From Streptomyces sp. NBC_00568 (lineage in GTDB: Bacteria; Actinomycetota; Actinomycetes; Streptomycetales; Streptomycetaceae), in the NCBI RefSeq assembly GCF_026341855.1, contig NZ_JAPENW010000001.1, positions 4,517,001 through 4,581,000 of the forward strand: 64,000 nt of DNA. Direction: 5' to 3'. A program made the position numbers and the translations under genes. Every line of letters starts with the position of its first letter. Positions within the stretch are counted from its first letter, which is position 1. The notes beneath the pieces are model-generated. The model did not search any database. It was not told the DNA's origin and saw nothing but the letters and a program-made list of their open reading frames with translations. Shown here piece after piece: positions 7,167 through 18,300 of the stretch.

Positions 7167-7955
7167 GTGCAGCGCATCCGACTGCGCTACACCAAGCGCG
7201 GCCGCCTCCGGTTCACCAGCCACCGTGACTTCCAGCGCGCCTTCGAGCGTGCCCTGCGCCGTGCCGCCGTACCGATGGCGTACTCCGCGGGGTTCACACC
7301 GCATCCGAAGGTGTCGTACGCCAATGCCGCACCCACCGGCACCGGCAGCGAGGCGGAGTACCTGGAGATCGCGCTCACCGCGCAGCGCGACCCCGAGAAG
7401 CTGCGCGAGCTCCTCGACGAGTCGATGCCCCTCGGGCTCGACATCATCGAGGCGGTCGAGGCCAGCGTCTCGGGTCTCGCCGACCGGCTCACCGCTTCCG
7501 TGTGGGAGCTGCGTCTCGACGGCGTGGACCCGGCCGAGGCGGAGCGCGCGGTGGAGGCCTTCAACGCGGCCGAGACCGTCGAGGTCAGCCGCAAGACCAA
7601 GAACGGCATGCGGACGTTCGACGCCCGCGGTGCCGTGGCGAGCCTCGAGACGACCACCGAGACGCACAGTCCACAGGCTGATAGGCCTACCGACCAGGCC
7701 TGTGCGATACTGCGGCTGGTTGTTCGGCACGTGACGCCTGCCGTTCGACCCGACGACGTCCTGTCCGGTCTTCGCGCCGTGGCCGACCTGGCGCCGCCGG
7801 TCGCCGCTGCGGTGACCAGGCTGGCGCAGGGGCTGTTCGATGAAGAGACCGGCACGGTGACCGACCCGCTCGCGCCCGACCGCGAGGCAGTCGCAGCCGC
7901 CCCAGCCGATCGCACAGGGGCCGCCGAAACTGCCGCCGCGAAGGCGTCGGCGTAA
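7167..7955 (+). CDS. TIGR03936/DUF2344 protein (radical-SAM-linked)
   Basis: 262 residues from GTG 7167. The opening RIRLRYTKRGRLRFTSHRDFQRAFERALRRA and FTPHPKVSYANA are diagnostic of the DUF2344 family, normally a partner or C-terminal fusion of a B12-binding radical SAM protein (TIGR03960) next to rne. The role is unproven; an RNA or ribosome modification is often guessed. The in-frame sequence extends upstream to CTG 7125 (LGKRQPEGPPPAP), where homologues as I recall them begin and where GAAGGA sits at suitable distance; GTG 7167 has no ribosome site. The real start may therefore be CTG 7125. It lies just upstream of rne, 261 bases away. Confidence 0.85.
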   Translation: MQRIRLRYTKRGRLRFTSHRDFQRAFERALRRAAVPMAYSAGFTPHPKVSYANAAPTGTGSEAEYLEIALTAQRDPEKLRELLDESMPLGLDIIEAVEASVSGLADRLTASVWELRLDGVDPAEAERAVEAFNAAETVEVSRKTKNGMRTFDARGAVASLETTTETHSPQADRPTDQACAILRLVVRHVTPAVRPDDVLSGLRAVADLAPPVAAAVTRLAQGLFDEETGTVTDPLAPDREAVAAAPADRTGAAETAAAKASA

Positions 7956-8216
7956 GGAAGGTCCCGCGTAAGGACGGATGTCGTAACGCCGCCCTCGTAT
8001 CCGGGAGCCACCTGGGTCGGGCAGCGCACCGACCAGAAGACTTTCGCCAGGCCGTACGCACACATGGCGTACGGAACCGGCGAGACAGGACACAGAGAGC
8101 TCCCGTGCGGCGCCCGCGCCCCGGACGGCGGCACCGCGCATCGCGCGAGCCGCGGACGTCACCGGTACTGCCGGACCAGGCGCGGCGCCCGGGAGCCTGA
8201 CGGGAGATCCACCCGC

Positions 8217-11200
8217 ATGCTCGAGCCGACCGAACCCACCGAGGGTTCCGAGACCAACACCACTCCCAGCGACACCCTGCCGCCGCGGCGCCGCCGCCGT
8301 GCGGCGTCGCGCCCCGCCGGTCCGCCGACCGCCGCCTCCGAGGCCGCGGCCGAGACCACCGCGCCGGCCATACCGGCCGTGGCATCCGCCGACCTCATGG
8401 CGGAGGAAGCCTCCGCGCAGGCCCCGGCCTCCGTGAACGCCGAGGCCGAAGAGCCGGACGAGGCCGAAGAGGCTGTCGAGACGGCCGCGGCCGAGGTCAC
8501 CACCGACACCGACGACGCCGCACCGCGCCGTACGCGTCGCCGTGCCACCCGTCGTGTCTCCGCCCCCGCCGGTACGCCCACGGCTGCCGGGACCGCCGAG
8601 GTCGCCGAGACGGTCGTGCCCGCAGCCGCGGTCGCCGAGCCCGAGGGCAGGCCCGCCGAGGAGGCCCCGGCCGCCGTCGAGGAGACCGCGCCCGCCGGCC
8701 GTACCCGCCGTCGCGCCACCCGCCGGGTCACCGCGCCCACCGGTACGCCCGGCACCGCCGAGGCCGCCGAGGTCGTCACGACCCCCGCCGAGCCGGTGTC
8801 CGCCCCCGCCACCGCGGAGGCCGAAGCCGAGGCCGAGGCGCCCGCCGCCGAGCCCGCCGCCGAAGAGGCCGCCCCCCGCCGCAGCACCCGTCGTCGTGCC
8901 ACCCGGCGCGCCTCCGCGCCCGTCGGCGCGCCCGAGGGCGACGCCGCCGACGAGCGTGTGGAGGCGCCCGTGACCAGCGAGAACCAGCCCGAGGAGGCCG
9001 CGCAGCCGGAGGCCGAGGAAGGCGCCCCGCGCCGTGGCCGCCGCCGCGCCACCCGCAAGGCCGCCGTCGGTTTCTCGGCGCCCGCGCCGAAGTCCGAGGA
9101 GTCCTCGCGGCGCCCCGGACGTCCGGCCGTCGCCGTTTTCCAGGCGCCGGTGTTCACCGAGCCGATGTTCCAGACGCCCGAGCGGGCCGCCGCCGCTGCC
9201 GCGGCCGAGGCCGCCGAGGAAGCCGCCGAGGTGGCTGAGGCCCCCGAGCCGGTCGAGGTCGTCGAGGAGCCGACCGGTGGCCGTCGCCGCCGCCGTCGCC
9301 GGGGCGTCGAGGACGAGCCGGTGACCGTGGCCGCCGAGGAGCCGCAGGAGCCCGAGGAGTCCGCCGAGGAAGCCGAAGAGGCCGAGGAGGCCGAAGAGGC
9401 CGAGGACGCCGTCGAGGGTGACGAGGGCGAGGAGGAGTCCGCGGGCTCGCGTCGCCGTCGCCGTCGTGGTGGCCGTCGTCGCCGCCGCGGCGAGTCCGCC
9501 GAGTCGGACAGCGAGGCCGGCGAGGACGAGTACGCCGCCGAGCAGGTTGCTCAGGACGCCGAGGACACCGCCGAGCAGGTCGAGGAGGACGCCGAGGAGG
9601 CCGACGAGCGCGAGGAGTCGGGCGGCTCCAGCAGCTCCCGTCGCCGTCGTCGCCGTCGTCGTCGTGCCGGTGACTCCGGTGGCGACGCCGAGCCCAGCGA
9701 GAACGACCCCGAGCGCACCGTCGTCAAGGTCCGCGAGCCGCGTGCCAAGAAGGAAGAGCAGCCCTCGGACGAGGTGCAGTCCATCAAGGGCTCGACCCGT
9801 CTGGAGGCCAAGAAGCAGCGCCGTCGCGAGGGCCGCGAGCAGGGCCGTCGCCGCGTGCCGATCATCACGGAGGCCGAGTTCCTGGCCCGCCGCGAGGCCG
9901 TCGAGCGCGTGATGGTCGTCCGCCAGAGCGGCGAGCGCACCCAGATCGGCGTCCTCGAGGACAACGTGCTCGTCGAGCACTACGTCAACAAGGAGCAGGC
10001 CACCTCGTACGTCGGCAACGTCTACCTGGGCAAGGTCCAGAACGTGCTGCCGTCGATGGAGGCCGCCTTCATCGACATCGGCAAGGGCCGCAACGCGGTC
10101 CTCTACGCCGGTGAGGTCAACTTCGAGGCGCTCGGCATGGCCCACGGGCCGCGCCGTATCGAGTCCGCCCTCAAGTCCGGCCAGTCGGTCCTCGTGCAGG
10201 TCACCAAGGACCCGATCGGTCACAAGGGCGCGCGCCTGACCAGCCAGGTCTCCCTTCCGGGCCGCTACCTCGTGTACGTCCCCGAGGGCTCGATGACCGG
10301 CATCAGCCGCAAGCTGCCCGACACCGAGCGCGCGCGTCTGAAGACCATCCTCAAGAAGATCGTCCCCGAGGACGCGGGCGTCATCGTGCGCACCGCCGCC
10401 GAGGGCGCGAGCGAGGACGAGCTGCGCCGCGACGTCGAGCGTCTGCAGGCGCAGTGGGAGGACATCGAGAAGAAGGCGAAGAGCGGTAACGCTCCGACCC
10501 TGCTCTACGGCGAGCCGGACATGACCGTCCGTGTCGTCCGCGACATCTTCAACGAGGACTTCTCCAAGGTCATCGTCAGCGGCGACGAGGCGTGGGAGAC
10601 CATCCACGGCTACGTCTCGCACGTGGCGCCCGACCTGACCGACCGGCTGTCGAAGTGGACCTCCGAGGTCGATGTCTTCGCGACGTACCGGATCGACGAG
10701 CAGCTGATGAAGGCGCTGGACCGCAAGGTCTGGCTGCCCAGCGGCGGTTCCCTGGTGATCGACAAGACCGAGGCCATGATCGTGGTCGACGTCAACACCG
10801 GAAAGTTCACCGGCCAGGGCGGCAACCTCGAGGAGACCGTCACCAGGAACAACCTGGAGGCGGCCGAGGAGATCGTGCGCCAGCTGCGGCTGCGCGACCT
10901 GGGCGGCATCGTCGTCATCGACTTCATCGACATGGTCCTGGAGTCCAACCGGGACCTGGTGCTGCGGCGCCTGCTCGAATGCCTGGGACGCGACCGTACG
11001 AAGCACCAGGTCGCCGAGGTGACCTCGCTGGGCCTCGTGCAGATGACCCGCAAGCGGGTGGGCCAGGGCCTGCTGGAGTCCTTCTCCGAGACCTGCGTCC
11101 ACTGCAACGGCCGCGGTGTCATCGTGCACATGGAGCAGCCGACCTCCATCGGCGGCGGCGGCAAGCGCAAGAAGCGCGGCCGTGGCGGTGCCGAGCAGGT

Positions 11201-12176
11201 CCACGAGCACGACCACGAGTTCACGCACGAGACGGCCGAGGAGCCGGAGGCGGTCGAGAGCGAGGCCGAGGTGGCCGCCGAGGTCGCCGCGCCCGTCGCG
11301 CTCGTCGACACCGAGTTCCAGCCCGACGAGGAGTTCTACGGCAGCGCCGCCGAGGCGGAGGCCGCGGCCACCCGTGGCCGTTCGCGGCGCCGGGCCACCC
11401 GGCGCGCGTCCGCTCCGGCGGGTGCGCCGAAGGCGGAGGAGCGCGCTCCCCGGAGCAGGCGCGAGGAGCGGGCCGAGCGGGCCGCGGCCAGGTCCCGTGA
11501 GGCCGCCGAGGCCGAGCCGGTCGCGGTCGAGGACCCGGTGGTCGAGGCTCCGGTCGTCGAGCAGCCGGTGGTCGAGGCTCCGGCCGAGGCGGCTCCGGCC
11601 GCCGTGGCCGAGGACGAGGCCGCTCCCCGGGGCCGTACGCGTCGTCGTGCGACCCGGAAGGTGTCGGCGCCCGCCGGTTCGCCCAAGGCGGCGGAGGAGG
11701 CCGTGGTGACGGTCACGGAGCCCGCTCCGGCGCCCGTCGCCGAGGCCGCCGCGCAGACCGCCCCCGAGGCCGAGCCGACGCCCGAGCCGGTGGCCGAGAG
11801 CGCCGCGCCGGCCCGTCCGCGCCGTCGTGCCGTGCGCAAGGCCACCGCGCCCACCGCGTCCGCGGAGGCGGCCGTCACGGTCGTCCCGTCGGCCGCAGCG
11901 GAGCCGGTCGCCGAGCCTGCCGAGCCGGAGGCCGCCGAGGCCGACGCCGAGGCTCCGGCCGCCAAGAAGGCGGCCGCGCGCAAGACGGCCAAGAAGGCGA
12001 CCGCGAAGAAGGCCGCCGTCAAGAAGACGGTGGCGGCCAAGAAGACGGTCGCCAAGAAGACCACGGCCAAGAAGGCCACGGCCACGAAGGCGACGGCGAA
12101 GAAGGCCGCCGTCAAGAAGACGACGGTGGCCGCCGAGCAGTCGTCGCCGTCCGTCTCGGCGACGACGGAGGACTGA
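8217..12176 (+). CDS. rne: Ribonuclease E/G, large form with long disordered flanks
   Basis: 1319 residues. Roughly 1-540 is a low-complexity Ala/Glu/Arg region. An S1 RNA-binding domain starts near 560 (GERTQIGVLEDNVLVEHYVN, then AAFIDIGKGRNAVLYAGEVN). The catalytic DNase-I-like part holds VVDVNTGKFTGQ and IVVIDFIDM (about 850-910). The Zn-link CVHCNGRG is near 960. After about 985 comes another acidic/basic region ending in Lys-Ala repeats (AAKKTVAKK type). A motif like RRRATRRVSAPAGTP recurs seven times, four before and three after the core. It cleaves AU-rich single-stranded RNA and matures rRNA. ATG 8217 follows GGGAG. A strong terminator follows, then the RHS block. Confidence 0.95.
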   Translation: MLEPTEPTEGSETNTTPSDTLPPRRRRRAASRPAGPPTAASEAAAETTAPAIPAVASADLMAEEASAQAPASVNAEAEEPDEAEEAVETAAAEVTTDTDDAAPRRTRRRATRRVSAPAGTPTAAGTAEVAETVVPAAAVAEPEGRPAEEAPAAVEETAPAGRTRRRATRRVTAPTGTPGTAEAAEVVTTPAEPVSAPATAEAEAEAEAPAAEPAAEEAAPRRSTRRRATRRASAPVGAPEGDAADERVEAPVTSENQPEEAAQPEAEEGAPRRGRRRATRKAAVGFSAPAPKSEESSRRPGRPAVAVFQAPVFTEPMFQTPERAAAAAAAEAAEEAAEVAEAPEPVEVVEEPTGGRRRRRRRGVEDEPVTVAAEEPQEPEESAEEAEEAEEAEEAEDAVEGDEGEEESAGSRRRRRRGGRRRRRGESAESDSEAGEDEYAAEQVAQDAEDTAEQVEEDAEEADEREESGGSSSSRRRRRRRRRAGDSGGDAEPSENDPERTVVKVREPRAKKEEQPSDEVQSIKGSTRLEAKKQRRREGREQGRRRVPIITEAEFLARREAVERVMVVRQSGERTQIGVLEDNVLVEHYVNKEQATSYVGNVYLGKVQNVLPSMEAAFIDIGKGRNAVLYAGEVNFEALGMAHGPRRIESALKSGQSVLVQVTKDPIGHKGARLTSQVSLPGRYLVYVPEGSMTGISRKLPDTERARLKTILKKIVPEDAGVIVRTAAEGASEDELRRDVERLQAQWEDIEKKAKSGNAPTLLYGEPDMTVRVVRDIFNEDFSKVIVSGDEAWETIHGYVSHVAPDLTDRLSKWTSEVDVFATYRIDEQLMKALDRKVWLPSGGSLVIDKTEAMIVVDVNTGKFTGQGGNLEETVTRNNLEAAEEIVRQLRLRDLGGIVVIDFIDMVLESNRDLVLRRLLECLGRDRTKHQVAEVTSLGLVQMTRKRVGQGLLESFSETCVHCNGRGVIVHMEQPTSIGGGGKRKKRGRGGAEQVHEHDHEFTHETAEEPEAVESEAEVAAEVAAPVALVDTEFQPDEEFYGSAAEAEAAATRGRSRRRATRRASAPAGAPKAEERAPRSRREERAERAAARSREAAEAEPVAVEDPVVEAPVVEQPVVEAPAEAAPAAVAEDEAAPRGRTRRRATRKVSAPAGSPKAAEEAVVTVTEPAPAPVAEAAAQTAPEAEPTPEPVAESAAPARPRRRAVRKATAPTASAEAAVTVVPSAAAEPVAEPAEPEAAEADAEAPAAKKAAARKTAKKATAKKAAVKKTVAAKKTVAKKTTAKKATATKATAKKAAVKKTTVAAEQSSPSVSATTED

Positions 12177-12210
12177 CCGGTCCTTCGCCCCTCGGGGCAC
12201 GACGAACACA

Positions 12211-12254
12211 GAAGCGCGGGACACCGGTTCGCACCGGTGTCCCGCGCTTCTTTT
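12211..12254 (+). terminator. Strong intrinsic terminator after rne
   Basis: Perfect 18-bp arms (12211-12228 and 12233-12250) close a TCGC loop and are followed by TTTT. It also sits downstream of the convergent RHS gene, so it may serve both strands. Confidence 0.9.
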
Positions 12255-12311
12255 CACCGTCCTGGGGCGATCAGGAGGGCGGGCCCTCGAGAACGCCCCG
12301 CCGCGGGCCGG

Positions 12312-15300
12312 TCAGCTCGGGAGCTTCGTGCCGAGCGTGACCGTGTTGTCCGGGATCTGCGAGTAGATGACGGGCTTCCAGGCGGTGACGTTGAAGGTCC
12401 CCCACGTTTTGGTCGAAGTACGGCCATCGGTGTGGTGGTAGGTCGTCTGGTACATCGTCAGCACACCGCCGGGTGAGAGGCCGTTGCGCTGGCCCTTCTT
12501 CACCTGCCATGTGTTCTGGATGGTCTGGGTGTCCGATCTCATCTTCGAGTCGATGTCGGTCCAGGCCCAGGACCCGTTGAGCCCGACCGAGACGCTGACC
12601 TTGCCTTCGGCGACCAGGGGAATCTTGCCCTTGATCTCCGAGCTCACGGTGACACTGGCACCGTACGTCTGGGAATACTGCTCCGTGGTGGTTATCTGCT
12701 CGCTGGCGGAGTAGGTGTAGCCGATCGTCTCGTCCATGTCCGCGAGGTGGTAGTTCGCGCTGATGTTCAGATCGGTGTAGTCGCTCACGTCGAGCGTCAC
12801 ATGATCCATCCAGATCACGTCGTTCCCTCCGCTCGGGACACTCACGCCCTTCGGCAGCTTCGGCAGCAGCGGGCGGCAGCCGTCGCAGTAGTGGGACCCC
12901 GACGAACCGCCCGACGAACCGGAGGAGTTGCCGCCCCCGCCACTGCTCGGCGGTGTCACCGTTCCCGTCTTCTTGTCGTAGCCGACCGACTTCTGGACGT
13001 CCGAGGAGCAATACTTCAGGTCGTACAGGCACGAGTTCGGCGGGGAGCCGATCTCGGTGCCGGCCGGGTCCGTGAGGCTGACCGGGTTGTTGTTGCTGTA
13101 GACGTACGCGTTGTGCTGGCGCGGGTCGTCCGTCACGAACAGCGGGTCCACCGAGACGAAGCGGCCCAGCCGGGCGTCGTACTCGCGGGCCCCGAGGTGG
13201 ACCAGGCCGGTCGCCGTGTCGTTCGTGCCGCCGACGAAGCCCTTGTCGCCGGCCCACGCGGAGGGCAAGGTCGTGCGCTCGGCGCCGAAGATCGTGCTCT
13301 TGCGCCGGGTGACGGCCTGGGACGCGTCGGCGGTGATCTGGGTGGTGTCGGTGTTGTGGTGGTCGGAGAGGATGAAGGTGAGCTTGCTCCCGGTCCGCAT
13401 CGCGATGATCTTCGACCCGGCCGAGTAGTAGCGGGTACCCGTGAGCACACCCGCCTTGCTCAGGTGGAGTTCGTTGCCTCCGGAGAGGTAGAGCGTGGTG
13501 CCCTTGGCGTCGCGGCGGATCAACTGCTGTCCCTCGGTGTCGTAGAGGTAGCTGCTGATCTCCGTGGTTCCTTGGAGCACCCGGGCCAGATGGCCCTCGT
13601 CGTCCCACTTCAGGGTCTGCGCCACCGCGCTGCCGGTCTTGCGGGTCTCGGTGTTGCCGGCCGCGTCGTAGGTGAAGACCTCCTCATGGGCGTCGGTGCC
13701 GGTCTGGCTCACCTTGGGCAGGCTGTGCTTGCCGGCGTCCGGCTCCTGGTAGGCGCGCAGGGTGTCGGCGCTCGGACCCGAGGCCGTCTTGTGCCCGGTC
13801 TCCGTCTTCCGGTTGCCGAGGGCGTCGTAGGTGTACGACGTCCAGTAGGCGTCCGTGCCGCCGACGACCGACGCCGAGGGGGCCGAGGCGCACTCCTCGC
13901 CGGTGTTGGTCCAGGCTTCGGTGACCCGGCCCAGGGCGTCCGGGGTGAAGCACTGGGTGTCCGTGGTGCGGGCCGCGTCCTGGCCGTACGCGGCGGCGAC
14001 GGAGGTGACGTTGCCGGACAGGTCGTAGCCGTACTCGGTGTCCTCGACCCGCTGCGGGGCGACGTCACGGTCGGTGTACGTACGGCTCAGCGCGCCGGTG
14101 TGCTCGTCGAACTCGTTGCTGACCCACACGTGCCGGCCGAAGGCGCCGAGCTCCTGGCGGACGGCGCGTCCGTAGTGGTCGTAGGTCATGGCGGAGACGA
14201 GCGGGTCCGATCCGGCGCCGACCGTGTTCAGAAGGCCGGCGACCGGGCTGTAGGTGTTGGTGACCTTCTCTGAGGGCAGGCCGCCCACCGCCGGCTGCTG
14301 GGTCCACATCACCTGGCCGGTGTTGAGGTTGTAGGACGTCGTCCACTTGTAGACGTTCGACAGCGCGCCCTCGCCGTCCGGGACGGTGAGCTGGGTGCCG
14401 ACCGGCTTGTAGAGGCTGTTGTACGACGTGACCGCCGACTCGTAGGCCTTTCCGTCCACCCAGCGGGTCGACTTGTTCAACTGCCCCTTGGCGACCTTGT
14501 CGTACTCCCACGAGGTGAGCGTCTTGGTGCCGTTCTTCAGTGCCAGCTTGCGGCCCAGTTCGTCGTAGTCGGTGTGCAGCGTGATGCCACGGCCGACGCT
14601 GGTCACGTCGGTGGCGCGGTTCCCCTTGTCGTAGACGGTCTTGGTGGTGCCCTTGTCCGGGTCGTCTAGCTGGATCTGGCGGCCGCGGACGTCGTAGCCG
14701 TACGTCCACTTCGCGCCGGACGGGTCGGTGATCCGGTCCATCCGGCCGAGGCCGTCGTAGTGGTACAGCGTGGACTGCGTCGAGGTACGGGCCGCGTCGG
14801 TGTACTGCTTGCGCTCGACGGTGCGGCCGAGGGCGTCGACGACCACGGTGGTGGCGGTGCCGCCCTTCGGCGGGACCGTGGTCGTGGTGTCGCCGGTGTA
14901 GGTGGTGGCCGTGCGCCTCGTCTCGTCGCCGTAGCGCTTCGAGATCACCGCGGTGACCCGGCCCGCGCCGTCGTACTCGGTGTCGGTGGACGCCGGGTAG
15001 TTCAGCTCCTGCCCGGTCACCAGGACGGCCTCGGGGGCGCCGGTGGCGTAGTAGGTGCCCGAGGTCCGCCACGCCTGACCCCGGGTGTCGTAGAACGTCT
15101 CCGTCACGAGCCGGCCGGCGCGGTCGGGGGATTCCGCCTGGGTCTGGCGGTCGCGCAGCATGCCGTCGAGGAAGGCGTGACTGACGCTGTACTTGGAGTC
15201 CTGGGTCAGAGTCCTGGTGGTGACGACGATCGGACCGTCGTTGCGGACGAGGTAATCGAAGGCCTGGTTCGGCGAGTCCGGGTACGTTGTCGCCGAACGG

Positions 15301-18300
15301 GTCGGCAGCCACACCTTCGTCGTCCGGCCCAGCGCGTCGTACTGCGTTGTGGTGATCTTGTCGTTGGCGTCCTTCACCTGGGTGGGCAGTCCGCGCCGCG
15401 GGTCCATGGTGGTGGTGGCGGTGTGGTCGAGGGAGTTGGTGACCAGCACGCTGGTCGGCGCCTCGCCCGTGGCCGGGGTGTAGACGGTCCTGGTGACCTG
15501 GCCGTAGGCGTCCGCGGCCGACAGCCCCCGTCCGTAGAGGTCGAAGTCCGCGGCCGGGGTGCTGGAGACGGACTCGTAGCCGTCGCCCTTGCCGTTGATC
15601 CGGTCGGTCTTGGTGACATCGCCCTTCGTCGGGGCGGCGCCGAGGGCTCCGCCGTCGTAGTAGGTGCGGACGTCGTCGACGACGTCCGCGGGGCGCTGCA
15701 TCGTGGCTCCGCAGGCCTTCGCGACCGTCTCGACGCGGCTGACCTTGTCCAGGATCCAGCTGCCGGTGTTGCGCGCGTAGGACGTGGTGGTGCACTTCTC
15801 GTCGCCGGACTTGGCCGCGTCACCCGTCTCGGAGACCGTATCGGCCATGCCGTACGAGTCGAAGTGCCGTGTCAGCTCGGTGCTGCGGACACCTCCGGTC
15901 ACCGTGGTGCGGGTGATCTCCTTCTCCGTGCCCGTCCGGTAGGCCTCCAGGTCGGGCAGGCCGGTGCGGGCGCGGGAGGCGACCAGCGTCGAGCGCCAGG
16001 GTGTGTACGAGGTGGCGGAGACGGGCTTGTCCGTGTCGTCACCGTTGTACGTGATCTTCTCGCGGGGCATGCCGGCGAACTGCTCGCGGTCCTCGACGGA
16101 CGCGCCGGTGGAGTCCTTGACGTCCTTGCCGTCGAAGCCGCGGAAGAAGCGGCTCTCGGTGAGCGTCCTCGGGTCGGAGGCGGCACCGGTGCGGGTCTGG
16201 ACCCGCCCGTAGCCGCGGGCGACGGAGTAGGTGCGGTCGTCGGCCTTGGTGAACTCGTCCGTGCTCTTGGCCCAGCCGGCGCCGCCCAGGTAGGAGTAGG
16301 TGCTCACCTTGTCCGGGGACTCGGCCAGGTTGTCGCCCTCGACCACCTGGGTCGCGACGTAGGAGTTGAACCAGTCCAGCTTCGCGTCGTAGCCCTCGTA
16401 CGCCCACTTCACCGGATAGCAACGGGTGGTGTTGCCGCCGTCGGCCGACGGCAGCGTCGAGACGGTGCAGTCCGGCTGGGAGTACGTGACGCCGATGGTG
16501 CCGCCGGTCTCCGTGGTGACCTGGTACAGGCGCAGCCGGACGAACGGGGCCAGGCCGTCACCGGTCTTGTCCACCCGGTTGGGGCGCTGCTCACCCGCGA
16601 AGGTGACGGGCGGGAGCTGTGCCGTGCCGCCCGCCTTCCCGGTGCGCTGGATCGACTTCAGCCACATCGGGGTGGAGACTCCGTCGCCCGAGGCCGGGAA
16701 GTCCTGCGCCAGCGTCCAGGTGTCGACCTCCTTGTACGCGCCGCCCGTGAGCACCTTCGTGGTGATGCCGGTCAGGCGCTTGCGCGTCCAGAAGGTGGGG
16801 GAGTAGTTGTCCTTGCACTCGGCGCCGTCCTTGCAGTGCAGGTCGAACGGGACGTCGGGCCAGTTCTTGGCGTTGTCCTCGTCGAAGGTCCCGCAGGTGC
16901 TCAGGCAGCGCTCGGCGACGTCGAACGACACCTGGCCCATGGCCTTGCCCGAGTAGACCGCGTTCGACCGCAGACCGTAGTCGATGTGGTCCAGGTAGCC
17001 GCCCCGGATGTACGGGGTGGCGGTCGAGTCGCCTGTGGTGTCGGACACGTTGCGTCCGTAGTTGTTGCTCTCGGTCTTCCAGTAGTACGACATCGCGTTG
17101 CCGTGCGGGTCGACGACGTGGTCGAGCTGCCAGCGCCAGGCCTGCTGGCACCAGCCGCTCGCGAACGATGCGTCGTAGCAGGGCTCGCCCGACTGGTTGC
17201 CGAAGACGGGCATGGTCCACGTCGAGTTCGTCACCGGGTCGTCGGCCGCGGTGCCGTTGTCGCTCCACCCGGGAAGCCGGTTGAGCCCGAAGAAGTACTG
17301 GGTGCCGTCGGAGGTCGTGACCTTCCAGTGCTCGCCCTTGCCGTCGACGCCGGTGGTGCCCTGGTCACCGTTGGTGGCGCCGGTCAGCTTCTCGATGCGG
17401 GCGCCCGAGTCGTCCGTGGCGTACCAGCCCTTGTCCTTCTGGTACAGCAGCTCGGTCGACCTGCCGCCCAGCGAGAGGACGGCGTTGTCGTTGTACCAGC
17501 ACATGTCGCCGACTCGGCCAGTGTTCGTCGCGTCGGTCTTGTCGTCGTTGCAGGACTTGTAGCGGCGCTGGATGAATCCCGGTTCCCAGGACCAGCCGTC
17601 ACCGATCCAGGACGGCTGGGTGTTCGAGGCGGCTGTCAGCCCGTCCACCGACTGGGAGGAATAGTCGAGCGAGATCTTCGGCTGGATGCCGCCCGGCACC
17701 TTCGGCACGTCGACCGGGTAGGACCAGGCGAAGCCGCCCGTCGACTCGCCGGCGCTCCAGGAGCCGGACGACTTCAGCGAGGTGGCCTTGTAGTCGCCGC
17801 TCGAACTCTCGTTGCCCGCGGTCGCGGCCAGCACGGTCGCACGCGTCACACCCACCGAGGCGGCTAGTGTCCTGGACATGACATTGTTCTGAGTCGCAAG
17901 TGGCTTCTGCTTGCGGCACGGCGCCTTCTGCGGCGTCGTCAACGCGCACGCGGGGAGCTGAACCAGCCGCAGCCGTGAGGCCCAGTCGCCTCCGTACGCC
18001 TTCCGGAACGACGAGTAGTCCACCTGGATCCGGGCTCTGCCCGCCTTCGCCGTGCCGTCGGTGCGGCCGACCGACAGCAGGACACCCTCGACGCCTGCCC
18101 TGCGCGTCGTGTCGCGGCCGGCGATCTGCACCTTCACCCGCGCCGGATCGCCGGACGTCCGGCCGACGGCCGGCGCGACGTACACGGGCAGCTTCCCCGC
18201 CTGTCTGGGACTGGGCGCGACCACTGTTTCGCGCGCCGTCGAAGCCGCCGTACTCCTGCTGGCGGACAGGTCGACATCCGCCGTTCCCGCGCCGGGCCAG

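Noticed and set aside
12211..12254. Insertion-sequence inverted repeat
   Set aside because: A hairpin with four-base loop and T tract is a terminator, and no transposase is present.
7083..12257. Very long minus-strand open frame opposite rne
   Set aside because: High GC removes stop codons from the opposite strand; composition is Gly/Arg/Leu low-complexity mirroring rne, with no recognisable domain.
14760..17867. 1035-codon plus-strand frame inside the RHS gene
   Set aside because: Shadow of the RHS coding strand; Val/Gly/Arg-rich without domains, and no promoter or ribosome site.
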